Shown: positions 1-5,228 of the stretch, piece after piece | Layout of the letters: each line of letters starts with the position of its first letter | Numbering within the stretch: the first letter of the stretch is position 1 | DNA from: JAMXLO01 sp046732975 | Lineage (GTDB): Bacteria > Pseudomonadota > Alphaproteobacteria > Acetobacterales > Acetobacteraceae | NCBI GenBank assembly: GCA_046732975.1 | Contig: JBKPOG010000034.1 | Location: forward strand, 1-8,130 | Reading direction: 5' to 3' | Length of the DNA: 8,130 nt | The notes under the pieces: model-generated | The model's database searches: none | Seen by the model: only the letters and a program-made list of their open reading frames with translations | Told to the model about the DNA's origin: nothing | Position numbers and translations under genes: made by a program

Positions 1-228
1 CTTCGGTGTTGGCGAGGCGGGCAATGGCGGGATGCGCACCGATTGTCCGGGGGCGAGCCGCATCGCAGCTTCGGCGCGGTGACCATCCACCCGCACCTGC
101 CCCGTACGGCAAAGCTTTTGGATCGTGCCCTGGGTCAGCCCCGGAAAATGCCGGCGGAACCATCGATCCAGTCGGATGTCCGCCTCATCCGTGGAGACGA
201 TGCGCGCGTCAGCTGCCATGACACGCAT
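1..228 (-). CDS. RluA-family 23S rRNA pseudouridine synthase, N-terminal part (runs off window)
   Basis: The 76 visible codons encode an S4 RNA-binding domain of the kind that begins RluA/RluC/RluD-family pseudouridine synthases. The pattern 'RLDRWFRRHFPGLTQGTIQK' is followed by a basic 'RTGQVRVDG' strand and a 'LAPGQSVRIP' strand, the alpha-L fold typical of S4. In the family this domain precedes a catalytic domain with an essential Asp in an HRLD-type motif; here that part lies outside the window, so the gene is cut by the edge and not shown to be broken. The start is either the ATG at 228 (MRVMAAD...), preceded by a weak GGCGAG, or the in-frame ATG at 219. It follows the oxygenase beta-subunit gene on the same strand after about 63 bases. 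No functional link to the oxygenase is implied. S4 domains also occur in other RNA-binding proteins, but this arrangement at the N-terminus is most like RluA/RluC. Confidence 0.8.
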   Translation of the reverse strand, partial: MRVMAADARIVSTDEADIRLDRWFRRHFPGLTQGTIQKLCRTGQVRVDGHRAEAAMRLAPGQSVRIPPLPASPTPK

Positions 229-238
229 ACTACTCGCC

Positions 239-255
239 CCCGCCCTCTCGGCGGG
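239..255. other. Short GC-rich hairpin between oxygenase beta gene and pseudouridine synthase gene
   Basis: CCCGCC (239-244) and GGCGGG (250-255) form a perfect 6-base stem around a 5-base loop. On the transcript strand (minus) it sits between the beta-subunit stop and the pseudouridine synthase start, and further G/C pairing may extend it. There is no T-run on either side, so it does not qualify as an intrinsic terminator. It could be an mRNA-processing or stability structure between two co-directional genes. Confidence 0.35.
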
Positions 256-291
256 AGGGGGTAGCCGCACAGTGGTGCCGCAGCAACGCGC

Positions 292-756
292 CTAGAGCGG
301 TATTGCCAGCAGCGTGTCGATCTTATCGCTGTCCAGTACAACAAGCCGCTCCTTGAAGCGGAACGGCGTTGCGGTGACATCAATCCGGTCCAGATAGCGG
401 CCACTGGCGAACAACGTCGTGACGCCATCGTGCATGATGCGCGCGCACAGGAAGTGCGCATGCACCACGGCGACGCCGTGCTGTGCGTCCTTTAGCCGGA
501 TCGGACCGACCACATGACGGTAGCGGTGGGGCTCGAAGATGTTGGCGCGTCGAATCGAGAACACACGGTCCTGCAGCATGCCGCGCGAGGCGGCATACAT
601 CACGCCCTGACGTAGCCCTGCCTCATGGTTCGCACGGCTGATCACCAGGTAGCGACAGGGATCGGCGAACAGCTCCGGCCATGCCTCCAGCCGATCCTCG
701 TCTATGCATTCGCAGTACTCGGCGATCAGCGCATGAATGCCTGACGCAAGGTCCAT
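292..756 (-). CDS. Aromatic-ring-hydroxylating dioxygenase, beta (small) subunit
   Basis: A 154-residue protein of the SnoaL-like/NTF2-fold beta-subunit family of Rieske oxygenases. Visible family features are the N-terminal helix with 'ALIAEYCECIDEDRLEAWPELF' character (residues 9-30), the 'DPCRYLVISRANHEAG' strand (32-47), the conserved 'RYRHVVGPI' segment (78-86) and the C-terminal 'FKERLVVLDSDKIDTLLAIPL' (134-154), where 'KER.VV.DS..IDTLL..P' is characteristic. In the family this subunit carries no metal and supports the alpha3-beta3 hexamer. Length is normal (about 150-180). The ATG at 756 overlaps the alpha stop codon as TGATG, a classic translational-coupling arrangement, so it is preferred over the GTG one codon upstream (759). 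The protein is cytoplasmic and co-transcribed with alpha. Substrate cannot be read from this subunit. Confidence 0.88.
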   Translation of the reverse strand: MDLASGIHALIAEYCECIDEDRLEAWPELFADPCRYLVISRANHEAGLRQGVMYAASRGMLQDRVFSIRRANIFEPHRYRHVVGPIRLKDAQHGVAVVHAHFLCARIMHDGVTTLFASGRYLDRIDVTATPFRFKERLVVLDSDKIDTLLAIPL

Positions 757-2000
757 CACTCGCCCATCAGCGCGCGATAGTGTTTCCAGAAGCCACGGAT
801 CGCCGCCTCGCTGGCGCGGAAGTTCTGTGACTCGGCCTCGTGGCCGCCCATCATCACGATGCCGGCGCCGTCGTCGTTGTATTGCAAGGCGCGCTGCACG
901 AAGCCACCGACACAGCCATCCTCCATCGATATGTAGCCCGCCGCGCCGATCAGATTGCCCTGGCGCAGCCGTCGTTCGGTCATCGCTTCGTCGTCAGTAT
1001 CAAAACCCAGGTGGATCCACTCAAGCTCCGCCTTGTCCACGCCGCGCGGACGAATCACGCGCACCGCGATCGTATTGCGCACTTGCTGCAGCACCATGCC
1101 TGGGAAGATCGTCAGGATCTGCACCGACACCCCGTCACCGTACTCGTCCACCGACTCCACCACCGTGCGGTCCTGCAATTGGAACTCGCTATCGGCACGC
1201 AATGCCGCCGCTTTGTAGTCGGCTTCCTCCGCTGCGTAGTCCAGCTTCGCATAGCTGTAGTGATTTCCGCCCTGTCGGTCGATGTAGATGCCGCCAGGCA
1301 TGCTGAGCCGGTTGATACGGAACGTCGTCAGGAACAGATGCAGGATCGAGGCGTGATAGGTATCCTTCACGTTCTCGAAGTAAAGCTTCCAGTTGTTCGG
1401 CATCACCTGCGTGCTGCGCCCGAGCAAGACCGGCGTGCGGTTCATCACTCTCAGCAGACCGCGGGTAACATCGGGGCCAAGATAGGTTTCGAGATCAGGT
1501 GCCGCATCGCTGAATGTGCCGAACACCAAGCCGCCGAGTTCCGATGTCCGCAGTCGCTGGAGCCGATGTTCCTCCTTGCGGAATTCAGGTGGCATCCCGC
1601 CTTGGCGCTTTACGCCATGCTCGAACGCAACCCCAGTGAGCTGACCGGCGAGGTCGTAGGTCCAGCCATGGTAGATGCAGGAGAATTCGCGCACGCTGCC
1701 GGTGCGCTCGATGCACAGCAGGTTGCCGCGATGAGCACAGCGATTGACGAAGGCATTGATCGCGCCCGCCGCGTCGCGCACAACGATGACCGCCGTCTCC
1801 CCGACGGTGGTTGCAACGTAGTCACCCGGCTTGGCCAGCTCCACCGCAAGGCACAAATAGTGCCAGGTGGGCCCCTTGAAGATGCGCTCCTGCTCGCGCT
1901 GGTACTGCGCGGCGTCGGTGTAAACCCGGAACGGCACCTCGCTGATGGCATTAGACGGCCAGGTGACACGTGGTTGCGAAGCCACAATGGACTCGGACAT
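756..2000 (-). CDS. Aromatic-ring-hydroxylating dioxygenase, alpha (large) subunit, Rieske non-haem iron
   Basis: A 414-residue oxygenase component that in this family adds one or two oxygen atoms to an aromatic ring using electrons from a reductase/ferredoxin. The Rieske [2Fe-2S] site is complete: C88-x-H90 ('CAHRG') and C108-x2-H111 ('CIYHGW'). The mononuclear iron site is also complete: 'NNWKLYFENVKDTYHASILH' carries bridging Asp213, His216 and His221, with Asp361 ('MEDG') as the likely third ligand. The C-terminus ('FVQRALQYNDDG', 'AIRGFWKHYRALMGE') resembles the anthranilate (AndAc), salicylate 5-hydroxylase (NagG) and terephthalate (TphA2) type of large subunit, so an aromatic carboxylate is a plausible substrate (inference). 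The ATG at 2000 is chosen because GGAGG lies 7 bases upstream. The reading frame stays open to 2126, but the extra 42 residues overlap the preceding small gene and look non-coding. No ferredoxin or reductase gene is nearby. Confidence 0.92.
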   Translation of the reverse strand: MSESIVASQPRVTWPSNAISEVPFRVYTDAAQYQREQERIFKGPTWHYLCLAVELAKPGDYVATTVGETAVIVVRDAAGAINAFVNRCAHRGNLLCIERTGSVREFSCIYHGWTYDLAGQLTGVAFEHGVKRQGGMPPEFRKEEHRLQRLRTSELGGLVFGTFSDAAPDLETYLGPDVTRGLLRVMNRTPVLLGRSTQVMPNNWKLYFENVKDTYHASILHLFLTTFRINRLSMPGGIYIDRQGGNHYSYAKLDYAAEEADYKAAALRADSEFQLQDRTVVESVDEYGDGVSVQILTIFPGMVLQQVRNTIAVRVIRPRGVDKAELEWIHLGFDTDDEAMTERRLRQGNLIGAAGYISMEDGCVGGFVQRALQYNDDGAGIVMMGGHEAESQNFRASEAAIRGFWKHYRALMGE

Positions 2001-2015
2001 CGGTGGTCCTCCCCA
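1986..2015 (-). promoter_or_regulatory. Ribosome binding site fixing the start of the oxygenase alpha subunit
   Basis: On the minus strand GTGGGGAGGACC precedes the ATG at 2000, with GGAGG separated from the start by 7 bases. This decides between the start at 2000 and the longer open frame beginning at 2126, which has no comparable site and would overlap the upstream small gene. Confidence 0.8.
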
Positions 2016-2067
2016 CTCATGTGTGGCGTAAGTGTAGGCAGTGCGGTCAGGGACGCAAAGCGCTACG

Positions 2068-2274
2068 TCAATCTGCGACCGCCACTCGTAGGCGGCGACC
2101 GCCACGCTGCACGGGACTAGCGTCATCCGGATCAGGCTCGGGATCCAGTCCCGCTTCGGTCAGCAGACGGTGCACCAAGCGCATGAGGCGCATGCCAGTT
2201 TCGGTATCCGTCGTACTCCTCGCAATGTCCGCGATTTCGCTCGCGAGATCTACGATATCAGAGTTGTGGGCCAT
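2068..2274 (-). CDS. Small acidic helical protein of unknown function upstream of the oxygenase
   Basis: A 68-residue protein that I do not recognise. It begins at the ATG at 2274 behind a very strong ribosome binding site (GGAGGAGG, with 4 bases CACC between it and the start), which is the best evidence that it is real. The first about 45 residues are predicted by eye to be two amphipathic helices ('SDIVDLASEIADIARS' and 'GMRLMRLVHRLLTEAG'), with hydrophobic residues spaced as for helix packing. A proline/aspartate-rich stretch ('DPEPDPDD') and a basic tail ('RGGRRLRVAVAD') follow. There is no Cys-rich ferredoxin motif, signal peptide or membrane span. It lies 67 bases before the alpha start and on the same strand, so it is probably the first gene of the same transcript. 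A role as accessory or regulatory partner of the oxygenase is possible but only inferred from position. Confidence 0.65.
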   Translation of the reverse strand: MAHNSDIVDLASEIADIARSTTDTETGMRLMRLVHRLLTEAGLDPEPDPDDASPVQRGGRRLRVAVAD

Positions 2275-2573
2275 GGTGCCTCCTCCATCAGCTAGCCTCT
2301 TTTACTTGGCTTTCTTATGGTTGATTGACTTCTGGGTTCCGCAGCGCGGTGCGGCACTTTCTAACGGGCGCCTGGGCCGCGATGTACACCAGCCGGCGAT
2401 GAGGTTCGACAGGATGACGTCTGCGCCGGCAGCCGACATGAGATCAAAGCTTCGTGCGGCTTGGCCCCCTCTGCGAGCAGTCGGTACAGGCGGATGGCAG
2501 AAAGGATGTAGGGGCAGAGAGCATGCGCAGGACCGCCGGACGGCCTGAGCCGATGTCCGCTGCAAGCGCCTGA
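2275..2573. other. Stretch without convincing gene; AT-richer leader before the small gene
   Basis: About 300 bases with no clear gene. The part next to the small gene (about 2290-2335) is distinctly AT-richer than its surroundings, as expected for a promoter/leader of the minus-strand oxygenase transcript, but I could not find a -35/-10 pair worth naming. On the minus strand, short protein-like stretches appear in two different frames: 'PYILSAIRLYRLLAEG' near 2465-2512 and 'LMSAAGADVILSNLIAGW' near 2387-2440. This could be chance or the remnant of a frameshifted gene; no family is recognised. Confidence 0.35.
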
Positions 2574-2753
2574 CTAACAATCCTCTTTTTTCTTCCGGCT
2601 GTCAGCCTCTGCTCGATAGCGGTCTGCAAGCAAAGTGAAGATCTTCTCGGCGCGCTTTGTGATCGCTTGCGTGGCCATCCGCCGACAACGGAGTTCCAGT
2701 TCCAGAAGCTGCTGAACCGTCGGCCCCCAAGGTGGAGGTAGCTTGGATAGCAT
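2574..2753 (-). CDS. Possible small basic/helical protein, 59 residues, unknown
   Basis: The reading frame starts at an ATG at 2753 and ends in TAG at 2574-2576. The product begins 'MLSKLPPPWGPTVQQLLELE' and continues with a charged, helix-forming segment ('ITKRAEKIFTLLADRYRAEA') and a lysine-rich end ('RKKKEDC'). This looks far more protein-like than the other frames here, which are rich in Ser/Arg/Cys. A weak ribosome binding site (AGGA, 8 bases before the ATG) is present. The frame is open upstream as far as a TGA near 2813. I recognise no family. It may be a genuine small protein, the 3' fragment of an older gene, or chance. It is in the same direction as the small gene at 2068-2274 but about 300 bases away. 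Confidence 0.4.
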   Translation of the reverse strand: MLSKLPPPWGPTVQQLLELELRCRRMATQAITKRAEKIFTLLADRYRAEADSRKKKEDC

Positions 2754-2888
2754 GGGAGCGATCCTGCCAGCAGGAACACACCCTGCCGTGAGAGCGATGC
2801 GGTCGATCCGTCAATTAGTTGCAACCGAGCGCTGCCTGGAGCGAACGTCAGGATCAAACGTCTAATTCTCCGGATTGGTTATTGCGAT

Positions 2889-2900
2889 TCCGTTAACGGA
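2889..2900. promoter_or_regulatory. 12-base perfect palindrome, candidate operator
   Basis: TCCGTTAACGGA is a perfect 12-base inverted repeat with no spacer. It lies in the shared upstream region of the divergent minus-strand block and the hydrolase, 29 bases before the orphan terminator stem. Its right half overlaps the second of two CGGATTG copies (2871-2877, 2897-2903), which are spaced 26 bases apart. A dimeric repressor or activator site is the natural reading, but no regulator gene is in the window and the motif does not match a site I can name. Confidence 0.4.
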
Positions 2901-2929
2901 TTGTTACGGTCTCGAGGATGTCTTAACTT

Positions 2930-2966
2930 CTGGCGCGCACACATCCCCCCGGCGCGCCAGCTTTTT
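2930..2966 (+). terminator. Intrinsic (Rho-independent) terminator on the plus strand with no gene before it
   Basis: CTGGCGCGC (2930-2938) pairs perfectly with GCGCGCCAG (2952-2960), giving a 9-base-pair GC-rich stem with a 13-base loop. It is followed at once by CTTTTT (2961-2966). In the opposite orientation the stem is followed by AAGTTAAG, so it works for plus-strand transcripts only. No plus-strand gene ends just upstream, and the hydrolase start is about 174 bases downstream. It could end a small RNA that starts near 2880-2910, act as an attenuator in a long hydrolase leader, or block readthrough from antisense transcription. Confidence 0.7.
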
Positions 2967-3124
2967 CCCAGATGCCGTCAGGTGCTGTTTCATACCATTG
3001 ACAGGACAGCGTCACCGCACCCCTGCGTCATGTCCTGCAGGCCGCCAGGGACCGTGGCTCTGCCTGGGCTCGGGTGGTACCCTGCTGCACGGCCCCGCGA
3101 CGGGTCCGGCGTATAGACAGAACC

Positions 3125-3142
3125 GGGAGGAAAAGCGCCATG
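3125..3142 (+). promoter_or_regulatory. Ribosome binding site fixing the hydrolase start
   Basis: GGGAGGA (3125-3131) lies 8 bases before the ATG at 3140. The frame is open upstream to 3074, but the 22 extra residues are not protein-like and the other candidate start has no such site. Confidence 0.8.
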
Positions 3143-3901
3143 CCGATCTATGAAAGAGGCGCCGTCCGAATTCACTACGAACAGGCAGGCGCCGGCTTCC
3201 CTCTGCTGGTCATCCCCGGCGGCGGCCTGAATGCGACGATCGCCTACCTATCGCAAGGCGCACCGTTCAATCCGATGGATGAGTTCCGCCGTGACCATCG
3301 CTGCATCACGATGGACCTGCGGAATGCCAACGGTGGCACATCATCAGGTCCGGTGGAAATCGATCGTCCGTGGGACTCCTACACTGATGACCAGCTGGGC
3401 CTGATGGACCATCTTGGCATCAAGGAATTCATGGTTCTTGGCTTTTGCATCGGTGGTCCCTTCATATGGAACCTGCTGCGCCGCGCGCCCGAGCGCGTCA
3501 CTGCTGCCGTGCTGGCGCAGCCCAGTGGCTTTCGGCCGGAACTGCCCGACCTGTTCTACCAAAACAACATCAAGGGCTGGGGCCCGGCGCTTTGTGCCCG
3601 GCGACCTGACGTGACCATGGACATGGTGGATGCCTTCCTGAAGCGGATGTACGGCACCAACCCCGATTTCGTCTTTACCGTCACCCGGGACTTTGTTCGC
3701 AACTGCCCGACCCCGATCCTGGTCCTGCCGGACGATGTCCCGGCACATCCCTACGCGGTCGCGATGGAGACGGTGAATCTCGCGCCGAATGCCGAAGTCA
3801 GCCTCTATCCGTGGAAGGACACCAAGGAACAGATCGAGCAGGCGGTCAGCCACGTGCGCCGGTTCCTCCATGCGCATCAGCCGGTGGCGGCAGCCGACTA
3901 G
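3140..3901 (+). CDS. Alpha/beta hydrolase with a Cys nucleophile elbow
   Basis: A 253-residue single-domain alpha/beta hydrolase, cytoplasmic (no signal peptide). The oxyanion-hole loop is 'VIPGGG' (24-29) and strand/loop 'CITMDLRNANGGTSSGP' (55-71) is typical for the fold. The nucleophile elbow is 'LGFCIGG' (100-106), so Cys103 replaces the usual Ser, as in dienelactone hydrolases, although the overall layout is that of ordinary esterase/haloperoxidase-like hydrolases. The acid is likely Asp198 or Asp199 in 'LVLPDDVPAHP'. The usual late 'GH' is absent: the equivalent place reads 'YPWKDTKEQ' (223-231). His203 in 'DDVPAHP' or His238 might serve instead. It may hydrolyse a ring-cleavage product, lactone or thioester in the pathway started by the neighbouring oxygenase (inference). 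Close relatives with the same 'GFCIGG' elbow are, as far as I recall, annotated only as alpha/beta hydrolases. Confidence 0.85.
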   Translation: MPIYERGAVRIHYEQAGAGFPLLVIPGGGLNATIAYLSQGAPFNPMDEFRRDHRCITMDLRNANGGTSSGPVEIDRPWDSYTDDQLGLMDHLGIKEFMVLGFCIGGPFIWNLLRRAPERVTAAVLAQPSGFRPELPDLFYQNNIKGWGPALCARRPDVTMDMVDAFLKRMYGTNPDFVFTVTRDFVRNCPTPILVLPDDVPAHPYAVAMETVNLAPNAEVSLYPWKDTKEQIEQAVSHVRRFLHAHQPVAAAD

Positions 3902-3914
3902 CTGGATCGCTTCG

Positions 3915-3940
3915 CCCGATCAGGCCCCCCGATCAGGCCC
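3915..3940. repeat. Perfect tandem duplication of 13 bases at the convergent gene junction
   Basis: CCCGATCAGGCCC occurs at 3915-3927 and again, directly abutting, at 3928-3940. The unit lies between the hydrolase stop (3901) and the MetE-like stop and supplies the latter's TGA (3933-3935). Since each copy carries the same TGA in the first-read position, the duplication does not change the protein. It looks like replication slippage or a recent small duplication. No T-run makes it a terminator. Confidence 0.8.
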
Positions 3941-5147
3941 ATAGAAACTGGCTTGCCAGCGCGGTTCCCTGCACCAGCGCCTCTAGCTTCGCCCACGCGA
4001 TGTCCGAGTGGATCCGTCCGCCGAGACCACAGTCGGTTGACGCGATCACCCGCTCTCGCCCGACCAGTTTCGCAAATCGCACGATCCGCTCTGCCACCAG
4101 CTCTGGATGCTCCACCACGTTCGTTGCGTGCGACACGACGCCAGGGAGCAACAGGCGGTCGTCCGGCAGCTTCACCTCCTGCCACACCTTCCATTCATGT
4201 TCGTGCCGCACATTGCCGGCCTCGAAGGAGTAGGCACCGGCGTTGATCGCCAGCATGACGCCTACGATGTCCTGCATCGGGATGTCGGTGGTGTGCGGGC
4301 CGTGCCAACTGCCCCAGCAGAGGTGGAACCGGACGCGATCTTGCGGCAGTCCACGGATTGCATGGTTCAGCGCCCCGACGCGCGCCATCGAGAACGCGCG
4401 GTACTCCTGCACGGTCGGTGCGGGATTGATCATGTCCCAGTTCTCGGCGATCGCCGGGTCGTCCAGTTGAAGGATCAGCCCAGCCTCGACAATGGCCCGA
4501 TACTCCTCGCGCATCGCATCGGCGCAGGCGTAGAGCAGTTCCTCCTCGGTCTTGTAGTAGGTGTTGGCGATACGTGAGGCGCTGCCGGGCGCGACGGCGC
4601 TCATGAACCCCTCCTGGAATCCGGCCGCCTGCATTGCCGCCTTGAAGTCGGCTATGTCGGTGGCGACTGCTTCTTGGCCGGTATAGGTGATCGGCCCGAC
4701 GCACACCGGCGCGGGCGGCCGCGGGCCGGTGGTGATGCCGCACTCGGGGTCAGCATAGGCGGAGGCGAACCGGCTACGGTCCCGCCGATCGGCGAAGCTG
4801 GTCAGCACCAACTCGCCGGGGCGGGATCGCCGCGGGGTGGTGTCGAATGGGCTCGGGGTTCTGGGGAAGTCGAGGCCGCCGAGACGGCCCCAGGAATAGC
4901 GCCACCACGAGCCGTACTGGACGCGCGTGGCCATCGGCTTGCCGAACTCGCCGTCGCCGGGCACGTCGATGCCGATGTCGCGCTGCCGGCGCACCACCTC
5001 GGCCACCGCTTCACTCAGCGTTCGCTGAAAGCTTGTGTCTTCAATGGTTTGCCCGGTCTCATGCGCGCGGTTCGCGGCGATCAGCCGGTCCGGACGCGGC
5101 AGGCTGCCGACATGGCTGGTCAAGATGTGGTCGTGGCTGGCCTTCAT
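3933..5147 (-). CDS. MetE-like (cobalamin-independent methionine synthase II family) zinc protein
   Basis: A 404-residue protein corresponding to the catalytic C-terminal barrel of MetE, without MetE's N-terminal duplicate domain. The opening 'TSHVGSLPRP' (10-19) and 'DVPGDGEFGK' (61-70) are hallmarks. The zinc ligands of MetE are all present: His275 and Cys277 ('FHLCWGSWHGPH'), Glu309 ('YSFEAGN') and Cys373 ('ASTDCGLGGR'). The family activates a thiol on zinc and transfers a methyl or alkyl group to it; relatives include archaeal methionine synthases and epoxyalkane:CoM transferase. Stand-alone bacterial members are mostly uncharacterised, so methionine synthesis is not assured. Residues 78-135 hold an aromatic and Arg-rich section that I do not recall from classical MetE. 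The start at 5147 follows GGGAGGGG with 5 bases between; the frame is open to 5213 without support. It is convergent with the hydrolase (31 bases) and divergent from the ABC exporter. Confidence 0.82.
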   Translation of the reverse strand: MKASHDHILTSHVGSLPRPDRLIAANRAHETGQTIEDTSFQRTLSEAVAEVVRRQRDIGIDVPGDGEFGKPMATRVQYGSWWRYSWGRLGGLDFPRTPSPFDTTPRRSRPGELVLTSFADRRDRSRFASAYADPECGITTGPRPPAPVCVGPITYTGQEAVATDIADFKAAMQAAGFQEGFMSAVAPGSASRIANTYYKTEEELLYACADAMREEYRAIVEAGLILQLDDPAIAENWDMINPAPTVQEYRAFSMARVGALNHAIRGLPQDRVRFHLCWGSWHGPHTTDIPMQDIVGVMLAINAGAYSFEAGNVRHEHEWKVWQEVKLPDDRLLLPGVVSHATNVVEHPELVAERIVRFAKLVGRERVIASTDCGLGGRIHSDIAWAKLEALVQGTALASQFLWA

Positions 5148-5228
5148 TCGCGCCCCTCCCTTTCGTTGACTGTTACACGTTCGAGCATTACCCATCCCGC
5201 CCCGCGCGGCCATGCCTGACGTGGGCAG
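5148..5228. promoter_or_regulatory. Divergent promoter region between MetE-like gene and ABC exporter
   Basis: 81 bases separate two divergent starts, so promoters for both should be here. On the plus strand a TTGACT (5166-5171) could be a -35 element, with TACCCA at 5189-5194 after 17 bases as a poor -10. The match is weak and offered only as a candidate for the exporter gene. No palindromic operator was seen. Confidence 0.35.

Larger units (their letters stand above)
2754..3139. other. 386-base divergent intergenic region with palindrome and orphan terminator
   Basis: This region separates minus-strand and plus-strand genes and should contain promoters for both directions. It holds a 12-base palindrome (2889-2900), two copies of CGGATTG (2871-2877 and 2897-2903), an intrinsic terminator on the plus strand (2930-2966) and the 5' leader of the hydrolase gene. 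A perfect TTGACA occurs at 2998-3003, but nothing resembling a -10 element follows at 16-19 bases. A TATAGA lies at 3112-3117 without a -35, too close to the ribosome binding site. Open frames across it have no protein-like composition. Confidence 0.6.

Noticed and set aside
239..255. GC-rich hairpin considered as a terminator after the oxygenase beta gene
   Set aside because: No T-run follows the stem on the transcript strand; recorded only as a hairpin.
840..2120. Plus-strand open frame of 426 residues antisense to the oxygenase alpha subunit
   Set aside because: It mirrors the alpha gene, is rich in His/Arg/Ala, has no motif, and the opposite strand encodes an intact Rieske oxygenase.
2001..2126. 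N-terminal 42-residue extension of the oxygenase alpha subunit
   Set aside because: The extension lacks a ribosome binding site, overlaps the 68-residue gene and precedes the well-supported ATG at 2000.
2401..2412. GGTTCGAC resembling a tRNA T-loop
   Set aside because: No pairing T-stem, anticodon arm or acceptor stem surrounds it.
1970..2548. Plus-strand open frame of 192 residues that could have explained the orphan terminator
   Set aside because: Composition is not protein-like, it overlaps two supported minus-strand starts and has no ribosome binding site; it also ends about 380 bases before the terminator.
2275..2870. Insertion sequence or transposase remnant
   Set aside because: No terminal inverted repeats, target duplication or transposase motif (DDE or similar) could be seen in any frame.
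2998..3026. Perfect TTGACA as a -35 promoter element for the hydrolase
   Set aside because: Sequences 16-19 bases downstream are GC-rich (CCCTGC region) with no resemblance to TATAAT.
2875..3153. Plus-strand open frame of 92 residues across the intergenic region
   Set aside because: It runs through the terminator hairpin and the hydrolase ribosome binding site and has a low-complexity, Pro/Cys/Gly-rich composition.
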